Assembly (NCBI GenBank): GCA_045543555.1
Contig: JAZQMQ010000015.1
Coordinates: 1 to 15,231 of the forward strand
Length of the DNA stretch: 15,231 bases
Direction: 5' to 3'
Source of the DNA: Colimorpha_A sp045543555
Lineage (GTDB): Bacteria; Bacillota; Clostridia; Oscillospirales; CAG-272
Under the pieces are notes generated by a model, which was not told the origin of the DNA, did not search any database, and saw nothing but the letters and a program-made list of their open reading frames with translations. The first letter of the stretch is position 1, and each line of letters opens with the position of its first letter. A program made the position numbers and the translations under genes. Shown one piece after another: positions 5,602 to 12,729 of this stretch.

Positions 5602-7046
5602 AAAAGAAAGAATGGAACGAAGGTCTGAATCACCTTGATTCCGAACTTGTTGAAAAATACGTTGAGCAAAAGGAGAAGCTAAGACAAAAAGACAAAAAGC
5701 TCAAAGGAGTATGGCTCCGCTTTGGAGCAATCGCGGCTTGCTTCTTGCTGATTGTAAGCGCGGTCATCGTTGTGCCTATGCTGCGAGAGGATGATTCCGG
5801 AGTTGTTACCACGGGTGATAATGACAGACCCAATATACCAATTATCAATGCTCAAATACCATCGTCTGCGCCGCAATATTATGGGAATGAGAGCAGCAGC
5901 GGAACGTCTGGGGGAGGACAAATGGAAGTTGATCCGACCGGTCTATCGGTAACAGCCAAATTGGTTGAAGCATTACCCGATGTATATACCTTCTTTGATG
6001 ATTGGAATCAAGACGAATTTCGGCTTTTGCGCATGCAAACCATAAAACTCTTGAGAGGCCAAGAAATGGTAGAGGAATTTTATTATCTGATTCCCGTTGA
6101 ATTTTCTACCGATTTCTCGATTTTCGATCGCTTTGTGATCAATAACATGGCACAATTCTCTTATGAACAAACCGTCATGTATAATAAAACACAAGGTAAA
6201 GCAGAGCAACTCAATCTTGTTGTTTTTGGGTATCGTGTCTACGGTTATACGTTAATGGGTGAAAATCTGATGGCCTTTGATGCGAACGGACGTTTTGACG
6301 AAAGATTGTGGACGTCAAATGCAGCTTGGATAGCCGCAACGGATAGAGCATCGAGTGTAGATACGATCACTCAAGCGGAAAGAAATATTCAAAATGATGA
6401 GAGGCATCAAGATCTGTATGTTCATTTGCTTAAGGATATTTCCGGTGAAGCAGAAAAGGTTTTGGATCAGATAAAAGCATTTGATAACGGTGTTTATGTT
6501 CCCCAATTCTCCACAAATGTTCTATGGTATTCTCCCGAAGTTCAGTTCCACGCGACAAAATATATCAACGGTTTTGCAACCAATGAAAAAATCAGCGTAT
6601 GGTGCAAGGAATGGACGGGAGGAGAGCAAGACACTTATGCCTATACAAAGGCTCGCTTTAGCGAAGAAGATATGAGTCGCCTGCCCGATCTACCCTCTGC
6701 ATTTGAGTCGATCAAAGGAGCTTTGAATAGCGGTTCGGTTACTCCGCCACATTTTAATAATCAAGAAAAGCTGAGAAAAACAACAAGCGGAATTTTCGGT
6801 TGGTATGCTAAAACAGAAAACGGTGTTGTTGGCATTGTCAGAGTGACGTGGTGTTTCTACACGGAAAAATATCAAGATTACTACGATGATGCTTACTATA
6901 TAATAGAATATGGCTCTGACGAGTGTAAGTCTGTTGATCGAGATTCTTTGCTTGAATTGTTAGGCGACTATGAAGCAACATATATCTATACGGGCGAGTA
7001 TAATGAATACGGTAAATATAGTGATATAGTTTATCCTGAGATATAA
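5598..7046 (+). CDS. Membrane anti-sigma factor-like protein 2 with large outer domain
   Basis: A 482-aa single-pass protein, probable partner of ECF sigma 2. Cytosolic part about 1-40 with GLNHLDSELVEKYVEQKEKL (9-28), the same short motif as anti-sigma 1, followed by a Lys-rich stretch. Membrane segment about 41-62 (FGAIAACFLLIVSAVIVVPML). Outside, a Ser/Gly-rich linker (about 93-108) leads to a domain of about 370 residues rich in Tyr, Trp and acids, with no repeat or fold I recognise. This domain is unrelated to the short outer domain of anti-sigma 1, so the two modules probably respond to different signals. Ribosome site GAGGG (5584-5588) lies within the sigma gene. No zinc-finger anti-sigma motif. 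Role inferred from context and layout. Confidence 0.7.
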   Translation: MKKKEWNEGLNHLDSELVEKYVEQKEKLRQKDKKLKGVWLRFGAIAACFLLIVSAVIVVPMLREDDSGVVTTGDNDRPNIPIINAQIPSSAPQYYGNESSSGTSGGGQMEVDPTGLSVTAKLVEALPDVYTFFDDWNQDEFRLLRMQTIKLLRGQEMVEEFYYLIPVEFSTDFSIFDRFVINNMAQFSYEQTVMYNKTQGKAEQLNLVVFGYRVYGYTLMGENLMAFDANGRFDERLWTSNAAWIAATDRASSVDTITQAERNIQNDERHQDLYVHLLKDISGEAEKVLDQIKAFDNGVYVPQFSTNVLWYSPEVQFHATKYINGFATNEKISVWCKEWTGGEQDTYAYTKARFSEEDMSRLPDLPSAFESIKGALNSGSVTPPHFNNQEKLRKTTSGIFGWYAKTENGVVGIVRVTWCFYTEKYQDYYDDAYYIIEYGSDECKSVDRDSLLELLGDYEATYIYTGEYNEYGKYSDIVYPEI

Positions 7047-7055
7047 AATATAGAT

Positions 7056-7096
7056 AATAAGGCAAGCGTTTTTACTCACTCCTTATTTGTATTTTT
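7056..7096 (+). terminator. Possible weak terminator after module 2
   Basis: AATAAGG (7056-7062) can pair with CCTTATT (7081-7087) around an 18-nt loop, followed by TGTATTTTT. The stem is short, so module 2 transcripts may read into the 93-aa gene. Confidence 0.35.
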
Positions 7097-7098
7097 CT

Positions 7099-7122
7099 CA
7101 AAAATATGCTATAATATAAAAA
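7099..7122 (+). promoter_or_regulatory. Promoter P3 of the 93-aa membrane protein gene
   Basis: CAAAAATATGCTATAAT followed by ATAAAAA, identical to P1 over 24 nt. -10 hexamer at 7110-7115, with TTGTAT at 7087-7092 as a possible -35 at 17 bp. The leader is only about 30 nt and lacks the palindromic motif of the sigma genes. Confidence 0.65.
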
Positions 7123-7151
7123 GCTCACCTGACCGCCAAAAGGAGTTAATT

Positions 7152-7433
7152 ATGAAAAAGAAAATCACGATAATTTTCATTATTGCTGCAGTTGCATTGT
7201 TTTTGATCTTGTTCTTACCGATCCCGCACGGTTCATATGATGACGGCGGAACCCGTGTATACACCGCCTTGACCTATAAAATCGTGAAATGGAACAGAAT
7301 GGTCTCGGTATACAACGATGATGGCGTTATGGTGCGTATAGACATTTATAACGATACGTCTGTATATTGGTTCCCCGATAATTTCAAGCAGCTTGACGAA
7401 CTGTGGGAAGTTGAGCGGGAAAAAGATAATTAA
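7152..7433 (+). CDS. Small membrane-anchored or secreted protein, 93 aa
   Basis: The N-terminal hydrophobic segment (about 4-27, ITIIFIIAAVALFLILFLPI) is a membrane anchor or uncleaved signal. The outer part reads IPHGSYDDGGTRVYTALTYKIVKWNR (about 28-53), then YWFPDNFKQLDELWE near the C-terminus. I recall this pattern (DGGTR-Y-ALTYKIV-WN and YWFP-NFK) from small uncharacterised proteins common in gut Clostridia, often near ECF sigma genes; that is memory, not a search. The start is set by AAAAGGAG (7138-7145), 6 nt before ATG. It has its own promoter, identical to that of sigma module 1, so it probably belongs to the same signalling cluster. Function unknown. Confidence 0.75.
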   Translation: MKKKITIIFIIAAVALFLILFLPIPHGSYDDGGTRVYTALTYKIVKWNRMVSVYNDDGVMVRIDIYNDTSVYWFPDNFKQLDELWEVEREKDN

Positions 7434-7461
7434 GTTTTAATATCGGCCAAATTTAATAATG

Positions 7462-7573
7462 AAAGGGGACTGATTCATTAACTAATCAATGGATCAGTCC
7501 TTAAACTATATGAAAATATCAAATAAAGAAATAATCATATGATAAAACAAAAAATATGACTCAGTCCCTTTTT
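7462..7573. repeat. Inverted-repeat region with one left arm and two right arms
   Basis: GGACTGATTCATT (7467-7479) pairs with AATGGATCAGTCC (7488-7500) over 13 bp with one G-U wobble and an 8-nt loop; this could end transcription of the 93-aa gene, although T's after it are few. A second partner, TCAGTCCCTTTTT (7561-7573), complements the wider left arm AAAGGGGACTGA (7462-7473) apart from one extra G. Between them lies AT-rich DNA with a perfect palindrome ATCATATGAT (7534-7543). It could be a switchable RNA structure or a decayed miniature inverted-repeat element. Confidence 0.5.
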
Positions 7574-7619
7574 GTCAGCTTAAAAAAGTATCAAAAGCTT
7601 CATTAATTTCTCAAACCGC

Positions 7620-7648
7620 TTGACTTCCCTTCATTTTAATAGTATAAT
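7620..7648 (+). promoter_or_regulatory. Vegetative promoter of the SGNH lipoprotein gene
   Basis: TTGACT (7620-7625), 17-bp spacer, TATAAT (7643-7648). Near-consensus sigma-A promoter about 30 nt before the ATG at 7679. Confidence 0.8.
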
Positions 7649-7678
7649 GTAAGCATCAAACGAAAGGAAGTAACCAAT

Positions 7679-8986
7679 ATGAAAAAAATCACTTTCAGAT
7701 CATTTGCGCTTCTCGTTCTGACCTGTTTCATTATGCCGATGGTTCTGGGTTGTACTCCCAATGCTTCTGCCGATGAATCGAGTAAGGACGATACCACTCT
7801 CGCGCCGGAAGCTGACACCACCGCTCCCGAAGAAGAGACAACCGCTGAGGTGATCGAAGAGGTCAAGTCCGACTTTGAGATCTATCAGTCGAACTCCATC
7901 ACTCCCTCTGCCTGCAATTACGCGCTCAAATCCGCTGACGGCACGCCCGTGCGTACGACCTTCAGAGGCGTTTACAAGATCCAAGAGTTCGGCGAGCTTG
8001 AATACAAATTCTATTTTTCCAATAACGTGGACAGCACCTTCTCGAACGGCAGCCATTCCTACAGAGATATGCCCACCGAGGCTTACAAGATTATCTCCGC
8101 AACTGTCGGTACCTCGTCAAAAATGACGGGTATGGGTGACATCTCCAACCCACAAGCTCTCACCTTCGGCGGAAACGCAGGAAGAGACGTTGCCGCGAGA
8201 GAAATGTTCTGGAGCGACCCCATTACGCTCAATGTTCCCGAAGGACAGTATCTTATCTTTGAATGGACCGTCGAGTACACCGTCATCGCGGCAACCAACT
8301 CCGAAGACTCGGTTTGCTTCCTATATGATGACACTAAAGGCCGTCTGATAATCGCTACTTCTGCTCCTATGCCGGCTCTTATCGGTGCCAAGCGCGAGAA
8401 CGGCCTTCGCGTAGCCTTTATCGGCGACTCTATCACAATGGGTATCGGTGCCGGATCAAGAGATCACAGATTCTGGGCAGCCCAGATCACCGAGCTTGCG
8501 GGAACGGATATCAGCTTTTGGAACCTCGGACTCGGATACGCAAGAGCTGATGATGCCGCAAACAGCCCTGCGTGGCTCGAAAAGGCTAAGAACAATGACG
8601 TCATCGTGATCTGCTTCGGTGTAAATGACATCAACAGCGGTCCTTATCAGTTCTCGGGTCAGAGATCTGCGGATCAGATCCTTGCCGATATCAACACTAT
8701 CGCCACGACCTGCAAGGAAGCGGGATGCGATGTCATCCTCTTCTCAACTCCCCCATACACCTATTCAAATGCAGACAAAATCGCCGTATGGCAGCAGCTC
8801 ACGGGAAAGATCAAAGCTCTCGCCGAGACAAGCGGATACGATTTCTTTGACTTCGCCGCAATTCTCGGAACACCCGGCAATCCGTCCACGCCCGCATACG
8901 GAGGCCATCCCAACGCCAAGGGATGCCAGGCGGTTGCGGAAGCATTCATTGCATCCGGACTCCTTGAAAAGTATTTGAATAAATAA
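7679..8986 (+). CDS. Surface lipoprotein with SGNH/GDSL hydrolase domain
   Basis: A 435-aa exported esterase-like lipoprotein. The signal peptide ends in lipobox VLGC with Cys25 as lipid anchor, followed by an acidic Thr/Glu-rich linker (about 30-62). Residues about 65-235 form a beta-rich N-terminal domain. The SGNH hydrolase domain starts near 243: block I VAFIGDSITMG with Ser251, block II NLGLGYARAD (Gly286), block III CFGVNDI with Asn316, and block V GGHPNAKG with His410. In most family members an Asp sits three residues before this His; here it is Tyr407, so the usual Asp-His pair is not evident. Such enzymes typically remove acyl groups from glycans or lipids; the substrate is unknown. 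Start supported by AAAGGAAG (7663-7670). It has its own promoter and terminator, upstream of two sugar-binding-type lipoproteins. Confidence 0.88.
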   Translation: MKKITFRSFALLVLTCFIMPMVLGCTPNASADESSKDDTTLAPEADTTAPEEETTAEVIEEVKSDFEIYQSNSITPSACNYALKSADGTPVRTTFRGVYKIQEFGELEYKFYFSNNVDSTFSNGSHSYRDMPTEAYKIISATVGTSSKMTGMGDISNPQALTFGGNAGRDVAAREMFWSDPITLNVPEGQYLIFEWTVEYTVIAATNSEDSVCFLYDDTKGRLIIATSAPMPALIGAKRENGLRVAFIGDSITMGIGAGSRDHRFWAAQITELAGTDISFWNLGLGYARADDAANSPAWLEKAKNNDVIVICFGVNDINSGPYQFSGQRSADQILADINTIATTCKEAGCDVILFSTPPYTYSNADKIAVWQQLTGKIKALAETSGYDFFDFAAILGTPGNPSTPAYGGHPNAKGCQAVAEAFIASGLLEKYLNK

Positions 8987-8991
8987 AAATG

Positions 8992-9020
8992 AAAATCCTC
9001 GGAATCCCCGAGGATTTTTC
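8992..9020 (+). terminator. Rho-independent terminator after the SGNH gene
   Basis: 11-bp stem AAAATCCTCGG (8992-9002) and CCGAGGATTTT (9008-9018), 5-nt loop, with the T-run merging into the stem. Starts 5 bases after the stop codon. Confidence 0.85.
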
Positions 9021-9051
9021 GACTTTAATTGTAAATTCGCACAAATTATTG

Positions 9052-9080
9052 TTGACATTTTGTAAATTATGTGCTATCAT
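9052..9080 (+). promoter_or_regulatory. Promoter of solute-binding protein gene 1
   Basis: Consensus -35 TTGACA (9052-9057), 17-bp spacer, TATCAT (9075-9080). Preceded by GCACAAATTATT; a related GCACAAAATTTAT precedes the promoter of the paralogue, so promoter and gene were duplicated together. Confidence 0.75.
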
Positions 9081-9113
9081 TATGTTATCATTATTTTTTA
9101 GGAGGATACTCTC

Positions 9114-10631
9114 ATGAACGCACGCAGATTCATCGCATTTATACTTACTATGCTTATGCTGCTCGGTACTCTCGTTGCCTGCGCACAGCCCGACGATCCC
9201 GAAGAAAGCACCCCCGCTCCTGTAGTTCCCGCAGGCACACAGGCTCCCGACACAACCGTTGAGGAAACAACAGAAAATCCTTATGACGAGGAAGGCTTCC
9301 TCAAGAGCTCTCTCCCCGAGGAGCTTGATTTCGGTGCTGAAACCGTAACCGTTCTTTGGTGGAATGACGTTGAGCAGCCTGAATTCTTCGTTGAAAACAC
9401 CAACGGCGAGCTTATCAACGACGCTATCTTCAAGCGTAACGCACGCGTTGAAGAAGAACTCAACGTAAAGCTTGCATGGGTTGACATCAAGGGTCAGTAC
9501 AACAGCGACGGTCAGAACTACGCAAACCACGTTGGTAATATGTACGCTTCCGGCGACGCAACCTACGACCTTATGTCCGCACACTCCAGAACCATTGCTC
9601 TCACCGCAATGTCCGGTTACTGCGAGGAAATGACAAAGCTCGATCATCTTGATTTCGAAAAGCCCTGGTGGCCTAAGGTTATGCTCGATACCGCTACCAT
9701 CAACGAAAAGCTCTACTTCGTAACCGGTGACGCATCCACCAACTCCATCCACCAGATGTATGCTATCTTCTACAACAAGGATCTGGTCAAGAATAATACC
9801 GGACTTGTTGAGCCCGCTCAGCATGTAGATGATAACAACTGGACTATGGAGACCCTCTTTACGATGACCAGCGGCATCTACAACGATAAGAACGGTAACC
9901 AGAAAGCCGATAAGGACGATCTCTTCGGCTTCACCTCCCTTAACTGGCACTTTGACGCGATCTACTACGGTTGCGGTATGACTATGCTTGAAAAGGACGC
10001 TGACCCCGCAAAGCTCCTTAAGGTAGCTGATGACTGGACCTCTGAAAAGGCTATCAACCTCGGCGCGGATGTTGGCGAGTGGATAAAGAAGGGCGACGCT
10101 TACCTTGACTCCACCAACTACGCTAACATTTTCGTTAACGGCAACGCTCTCCTTGTTATGGCTCGTCACCACGACATCGCTTCTATAATCGACAAGGCGG
10201 GCTTCAAATACGGTATCGTTCCTATGCCTAAGTACAACAAGGATCAGGCTGAATACTACACCTGCGTAGGTAACCCCGTATCCCTCTACTCCATCTACAC
10301 ACTCTCCAAGGATGCAAACCGCGCGGCTGCAGTTCTTGAGTGCTGGGCAAGCGAAGCTTACCGCACCACCACTCCCGCGATCTTTGAGAACACCTTTAAG
10401 CTCAGACTCTCCGAGACCTCTACCGAGTCCCGTATGTATGACCTCATCCGCGGAAGCGTTACCTTCGACCTCTGCCGCTTCTTCAACAGACAGCTCAGCA
10501 GCATGGGTAGCGAATGGTATAAGTGCGCAACTACCGCAGGTAGCTGGGCTTCCAAGAGCGAATCTCTTATGAAGTCTGTACCCGCACTTCTTCAGAGTGT
10601 AGCAGACAGCTTCAACAAAATTGATAATTGA
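9114..10631 (+). CDS. Extracellular solute-binding lipoprotein 1 (probable sugar-binding)
   Basis: A 505-aa lipoprotein of the family 1 extracellular solute-binding type, the ligand-capturing part of ABC importers, anchored outside the membrane. Signal peptide MNARRFIAFILTMLMLLGT ends in lipobox LVAC with Cys23; a Pro/Thr/Glu-rich linker (about 24-55) follows. The mature domain begins VTVLWWNDVEQPEFF. Typical features are GNMYASGDATYDLMSAHSRT, YFVTGDASTNSIHQMYAIFY followed by NKDL, DDLFGFTSLNWHFDAIYYG and LECWASEAYR. Ribosome site AGGAGG (9100-9105) sets the start. It is clearly paralogous to the next gene (roughly two thirds identical by eye), and codon use is strongly biased (AAC, AAG, CTT/CTC, GAC), as in highly expressed genes. 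No permease or ATPase gene lies in the window, so it must use a transporter encoded elsewhere or act otherwise. Ligand unknown. Confidence 0.88.
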   Translation: MNARRFIAFILTMLMLLGTLVACAQPDDPEESTPAPVVPAGTQAPDTTVEETTENPYDEEGFLKSSLPEELDFGAETVTVLWWNDVEQPEFFVENTNGELINDAIFKRNARVEEELNVKLAWVDIKGQYNSDGQNYANHVGNMYASGDATYDLMSAHSRTIALTAMSGYCEEMTKLDHLDFEKPWWPKVMLDTATINEKLYFVTGDASTNSIHQMYAIFYNKDLVKNNTGLVEPAQHVDDNNWTMETLFTMTSGIYNDKNGNQKADKDDLFGFTSLNWHFDAIYYGCGMTMLEKDADPAKLLKVADDWTSEKAINLGADVGEWIKKGDAYLDSTNYANIFVNGNALLVMARHHDIASIIDKAGFKYGIVPMPKYNKDQAEYYTCVGNPVSLYSIYTLSKDANRAAAVLECWASEAYRTTTPAIFENTFKLRLSETSTESRMYDLIRGSVTFDLCRFFNRQLSSMGSEWYKCATTAGSWASKSESLMKSVPALLQSVADSFNKIDN

Positions 10632-10648
10632 TAATAATATCTGAATCC

Positions 10649-10681
10649 ATCCCCGAAAGCAAAAGCTTTCGGGGATTTTTT
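10649..10681 (+). terminator. Rho-independent terminator between the two binding-protein genes
   Basis: 12-bp stem ATCCCCGAAAGC (10649-10660) and GCTTTCGGGGAT (10665-10676), AAAA loop, then TTTTT. It shows the two paralogues are separate transcription units. Confidence 0.88.
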
Positions 10682-10702
10682 ATAAAATGCACAAAATTTA
10701 TA

Positions 10703-10731
10703 TTGACAAATAGAGAATTTTATGATATTAT
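10703..10731 (+). promoter_or_regulatory. Promoter of solute-binding protein gene 2
   Basis: Consensus -35 TTGACA (10703-10708), 17-bp spacer, TATTAT (10726-10731); leader of about 30 nt to ATG 10767 with AGGAGG at 10753-10758. Layout matches the promoter of gene 1. Confidence 0.75.
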
Positions 10732-10766
10732 TATATTAACAATAAAATTATCAGGAGGAAACTCTC

Positions 10767-12272
10767 ATGAATGCACGCAGATATCTTGCATTTGCACTTA
10801 CCGTTCTTATGCTGCTCGGCACTCTTGTTGCCTGCGCTGAGACACCGGATGATCCGGCGGAAACAACCCCGGCTCCCGCAATAACCAACGCTCCCGACGG
10901 CTCACAAGCCGAAGTTACCGAAAATCTTTACGATGAAAACGGCTTCCTCAAGAGCGATCTTCCCGAAGAACTTGACTTTGGTAAAGCAACCATCACAGTT
11001 CTTTGGTGGACAGACGTTGAGAACCCCGAGTTCTTCGTTGAAGACACCAACGGCGAGATCGTAAACGACGCTATCTTCGAGCGTAACGCTAAGGTTGAAG
11101 ACTATCTGGGCGTTACCTTTGATTGGATAGGCATCAAGGGTCAGTATAACAACAACGTCGGTAAGGAATACTCCGATCACGTAGGTAACATGTATGCTTC
11201 CGGCGACAAGACCTATGACCTTATGTCCGCACACTCCCGTACCATCGCTCTCACCGCTATGAACGGCTACTGCGCTGACCTTATGCAGGCTGAACATATT
11301 GACTTTGAAAAGCCCTGGTGGCCGACTATTATGACCGAGACCGCAACTATTGGTGACAAGATGTACTTTGTTACCGGTGACGTTTCGACAAACTCCATCC
11401 ACCAGATGTACACCATCTTCTACAACAAGGACCTTTTTTCCAACTACACCGGCCTTGTTGAGCCCGCACAGTACGTTCTTGATGACAACTGGACTTTTGA
11501 AACCTTCCAGCTCCTTACCAAGGATATTTATCAGGACCTTGACGGCTCGAACTCGGCTAATGAAGGCGACCTCTACGGCTTCACTTCCCTGAACTGGCAT
11601 TTTGACGCTTTCTACTACGGTGCAGGTCTGAGACAGGCAGAAAAGGATCCCGAAGATCTTTTCAAGATCTCTGATGATTACTTTGGCGAAAAGGCTATCG
11701 CTCTTTGTGACAACCTTGGCGCTTGGATCAAGCAGGGCGACGTTTACATCAACAGCACATATTTCGATGACGTATTCCACGCCGGTAACTCTCTTATGAC
11801 CATGGCACGTCACCACGATATCGCAAACAAGCTTGTTGACGGCGATTTCAAGTTCGGTATCACTCCTATCCCGAAGTACAATACTGAGCAGGAAAACTAC
11901 ATTACCTGTGTAGGTAACCCCGTTTCCTTCTACGCTATCTACACCCTCTCTGAGGACGTAAACCGTGCAGCTGCAGTTCTTGAATGCTGGGCAAGCGAGG
12001 CTTACCGTCTCACCTCTCCCGCACTCTTCGAGACCACCTTTAAGCTCAGATATTCCGATACCTCTACAGAGTCCCAGATGTATGACCTCATCCGTGCAGG
12101 TATCACCTTCGATATCGGCCGTCTCTTCAACTCCAGCCTCGGCGCAATGAGCGACCAGTGGGATAACTGTGCAGTAGAAGGCGGTAGCTGGGCTGTTAAG
12201 AGCAAGGCTTTGAACAGAACTCTTACAAAGCAGATCAAGGTTATCACCGACAGCTTCAAGGCTATCGACTGA
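10767..12272 (+). CDS. Extracellular solute-binding lipoprotein 2 (paralogue of 1)
   Basis: A 501-aa lipoprotein with the same plan as its neighbour: signal peptide MNARRYLAFALTVLMLLGT, lipobox LVAC with Cys23, a Thr/Pro-rich linker, then the binding domain from ITVLWWTDVENPEFF. Shared blocks include GNMYASGDKTYDLMSAHSRT, FEKPWWP, YFVTGDVSTNSIHQMYTIFY, FTSLNWHFDAFYYG, MARHHDIA and ECWASEAYR. Differences gather in the stretches around 155-160 and 225-330 and near the C-terminus, so ligand preference may differ. Tandem duplication including promoter and leader is evident. Like gene 1 it has no adjacent permease genes. A continuous reading frame on the opposite strand across this gene is a by-product of its codon bias. 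Family assignment is firm; ligand unknown. Confidence 0.88.
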   Translation: MNARRYLAFALTVLMLLGTLVACAETPDDPAETTPAPAITNAPDGSQAEVTENLYDENGFLKSDLPEELDFGKATITVLWWTDVENPEFFVEDTNGEIVNDAIFERNAKVEDYLGVTFDWIGIKGQYNNNVGKEYSDHVGNMYASGDKTYDLMSAHSRTIALTAMNGYCADLMQAEHIDFEKPWWPTIMTETATIGDKMYFVTGDVSTNSIHQMYTIFYNKDLFSNYTGLVEPAQYVLDDNWTFETFQLLTKDIYQDLDGSNSANEGDLYGFTSLNWHFDAFYYGAGLRQAEKDPEDLFKISDDYFGEKAIALCDNLGAWIKQGDVYINSTYFDDVFHAGNSLMTMARHHDIANKLVDGDFKFGITPIPKYNTEQENYITCVGNPVSFYAIYTLSEDVNRAAAVLECWASEAYRLTSPALFETTFKLRYSDTSTESQMYDLIRAGITFDIGRLFNSSLGAMSDQWDNCAVEGGSWAVKSKALNRTLTKQIKVITDSFKAID

Positions 12273-12287
12273 TTTCAAGCATAACAT

Positions 12288-12322
12288 AAGCCCGAAGACC
12301 AACCAAGGTCTTCGGGCTTTTT
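12288..12322 (+). terminator. Terminator between convergent genes
   Basis: Perfect 13-bp stem AAGCCCGAAGACC (12288-12300) and GGTCTTCGGGCTT (12307-12319), AACCAA loop, then TTT. Strong for the plus strand; it may also stop the minus-strand TauE/SafE genes, but there the following T-run is poor. Confidence 0.85.
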
Positions 12323-12329
12323 AATGTTC

Positions 12330-12719
12330 TCAGCTTGCTTTTTTCCGTCTTAAGATCATCGCCAATACTTCCCTGCCCGATCTCAAAAACGACGGTATTC
12401 CGCCGATAAGCAGCATCAAGCCAAATCCGATACGCAGGTATGCGGGATCTATAAACGATGCACTTACCGCGCCCACGATCGCACCGATAACACCGCCTAT
12501 CGACATCATAAGCACACTACCGTAAGATATTTTTCTCTTTCGTAAATTCACAGCGGTTGCCGCGCCCGATGAGAAGATGAAAAACAAAAGGTTTATCCCC
12601 TGCGCAAAGAGCTGACCTACGCTTCTGTATTCTGTCATAAAAACCACCAGAAGTCCCCCGCTGCCCACACCAAGTCCCGAAAGAAGCGCAACCGACGCGC
12701 TTACAATAAAATCTATCAT
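12330..12719 (-). CDS. TauE/SafE family permease, half-size subunit 2
   Basis: A 129-aa membrane protein equal to one half of a TauE/SafE (TSUP) anion permease. The start MIDFIVSASVALLSGLGVGSGGLLVVFMT carries the glycine-rich family motif; three or four membrane segments follow (about 35-57, 66-88, 95-113) before a basic tail (SGREVLAMILRRKKAS). Typical full-length members have about 250 residues with two such repeats, and the other half is the gene just upstream on this strand, ending 10 nt before this start. GAGG overlapping the previous stop serves as ribosome site. The pair probably forms one heterodimeric transporter for sulfite, sulfonate or a related organic anion; substrate not readable. 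Confidence 0.8.
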   Translation of the reverse strand: MIDFIVSASVALLSGLGVGSGGLLVVFMTEYRSVGQLFAQGINLLFFIFSSGAATAVNLRKRKISYGSVLMMSIGGVIGAIVGAVSASFIDPAYLRIGFGLMLLIGGIPSFLRSGREVLAMILRRKKAS

Positions 12720-12729
12720 TCCTTACGCC

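Noticed and set aside
8946..12302. Long minus-strand open frames (over 400 codons each) opposite the two solute-binding protein genes
   Set aside because: They lack ribosome sites and recognisable domains. They are antisense to clear lipoprotein genes whose codon bias removes stop codons on the other strand, and both antisense frames share the paralogy of the sense genes.
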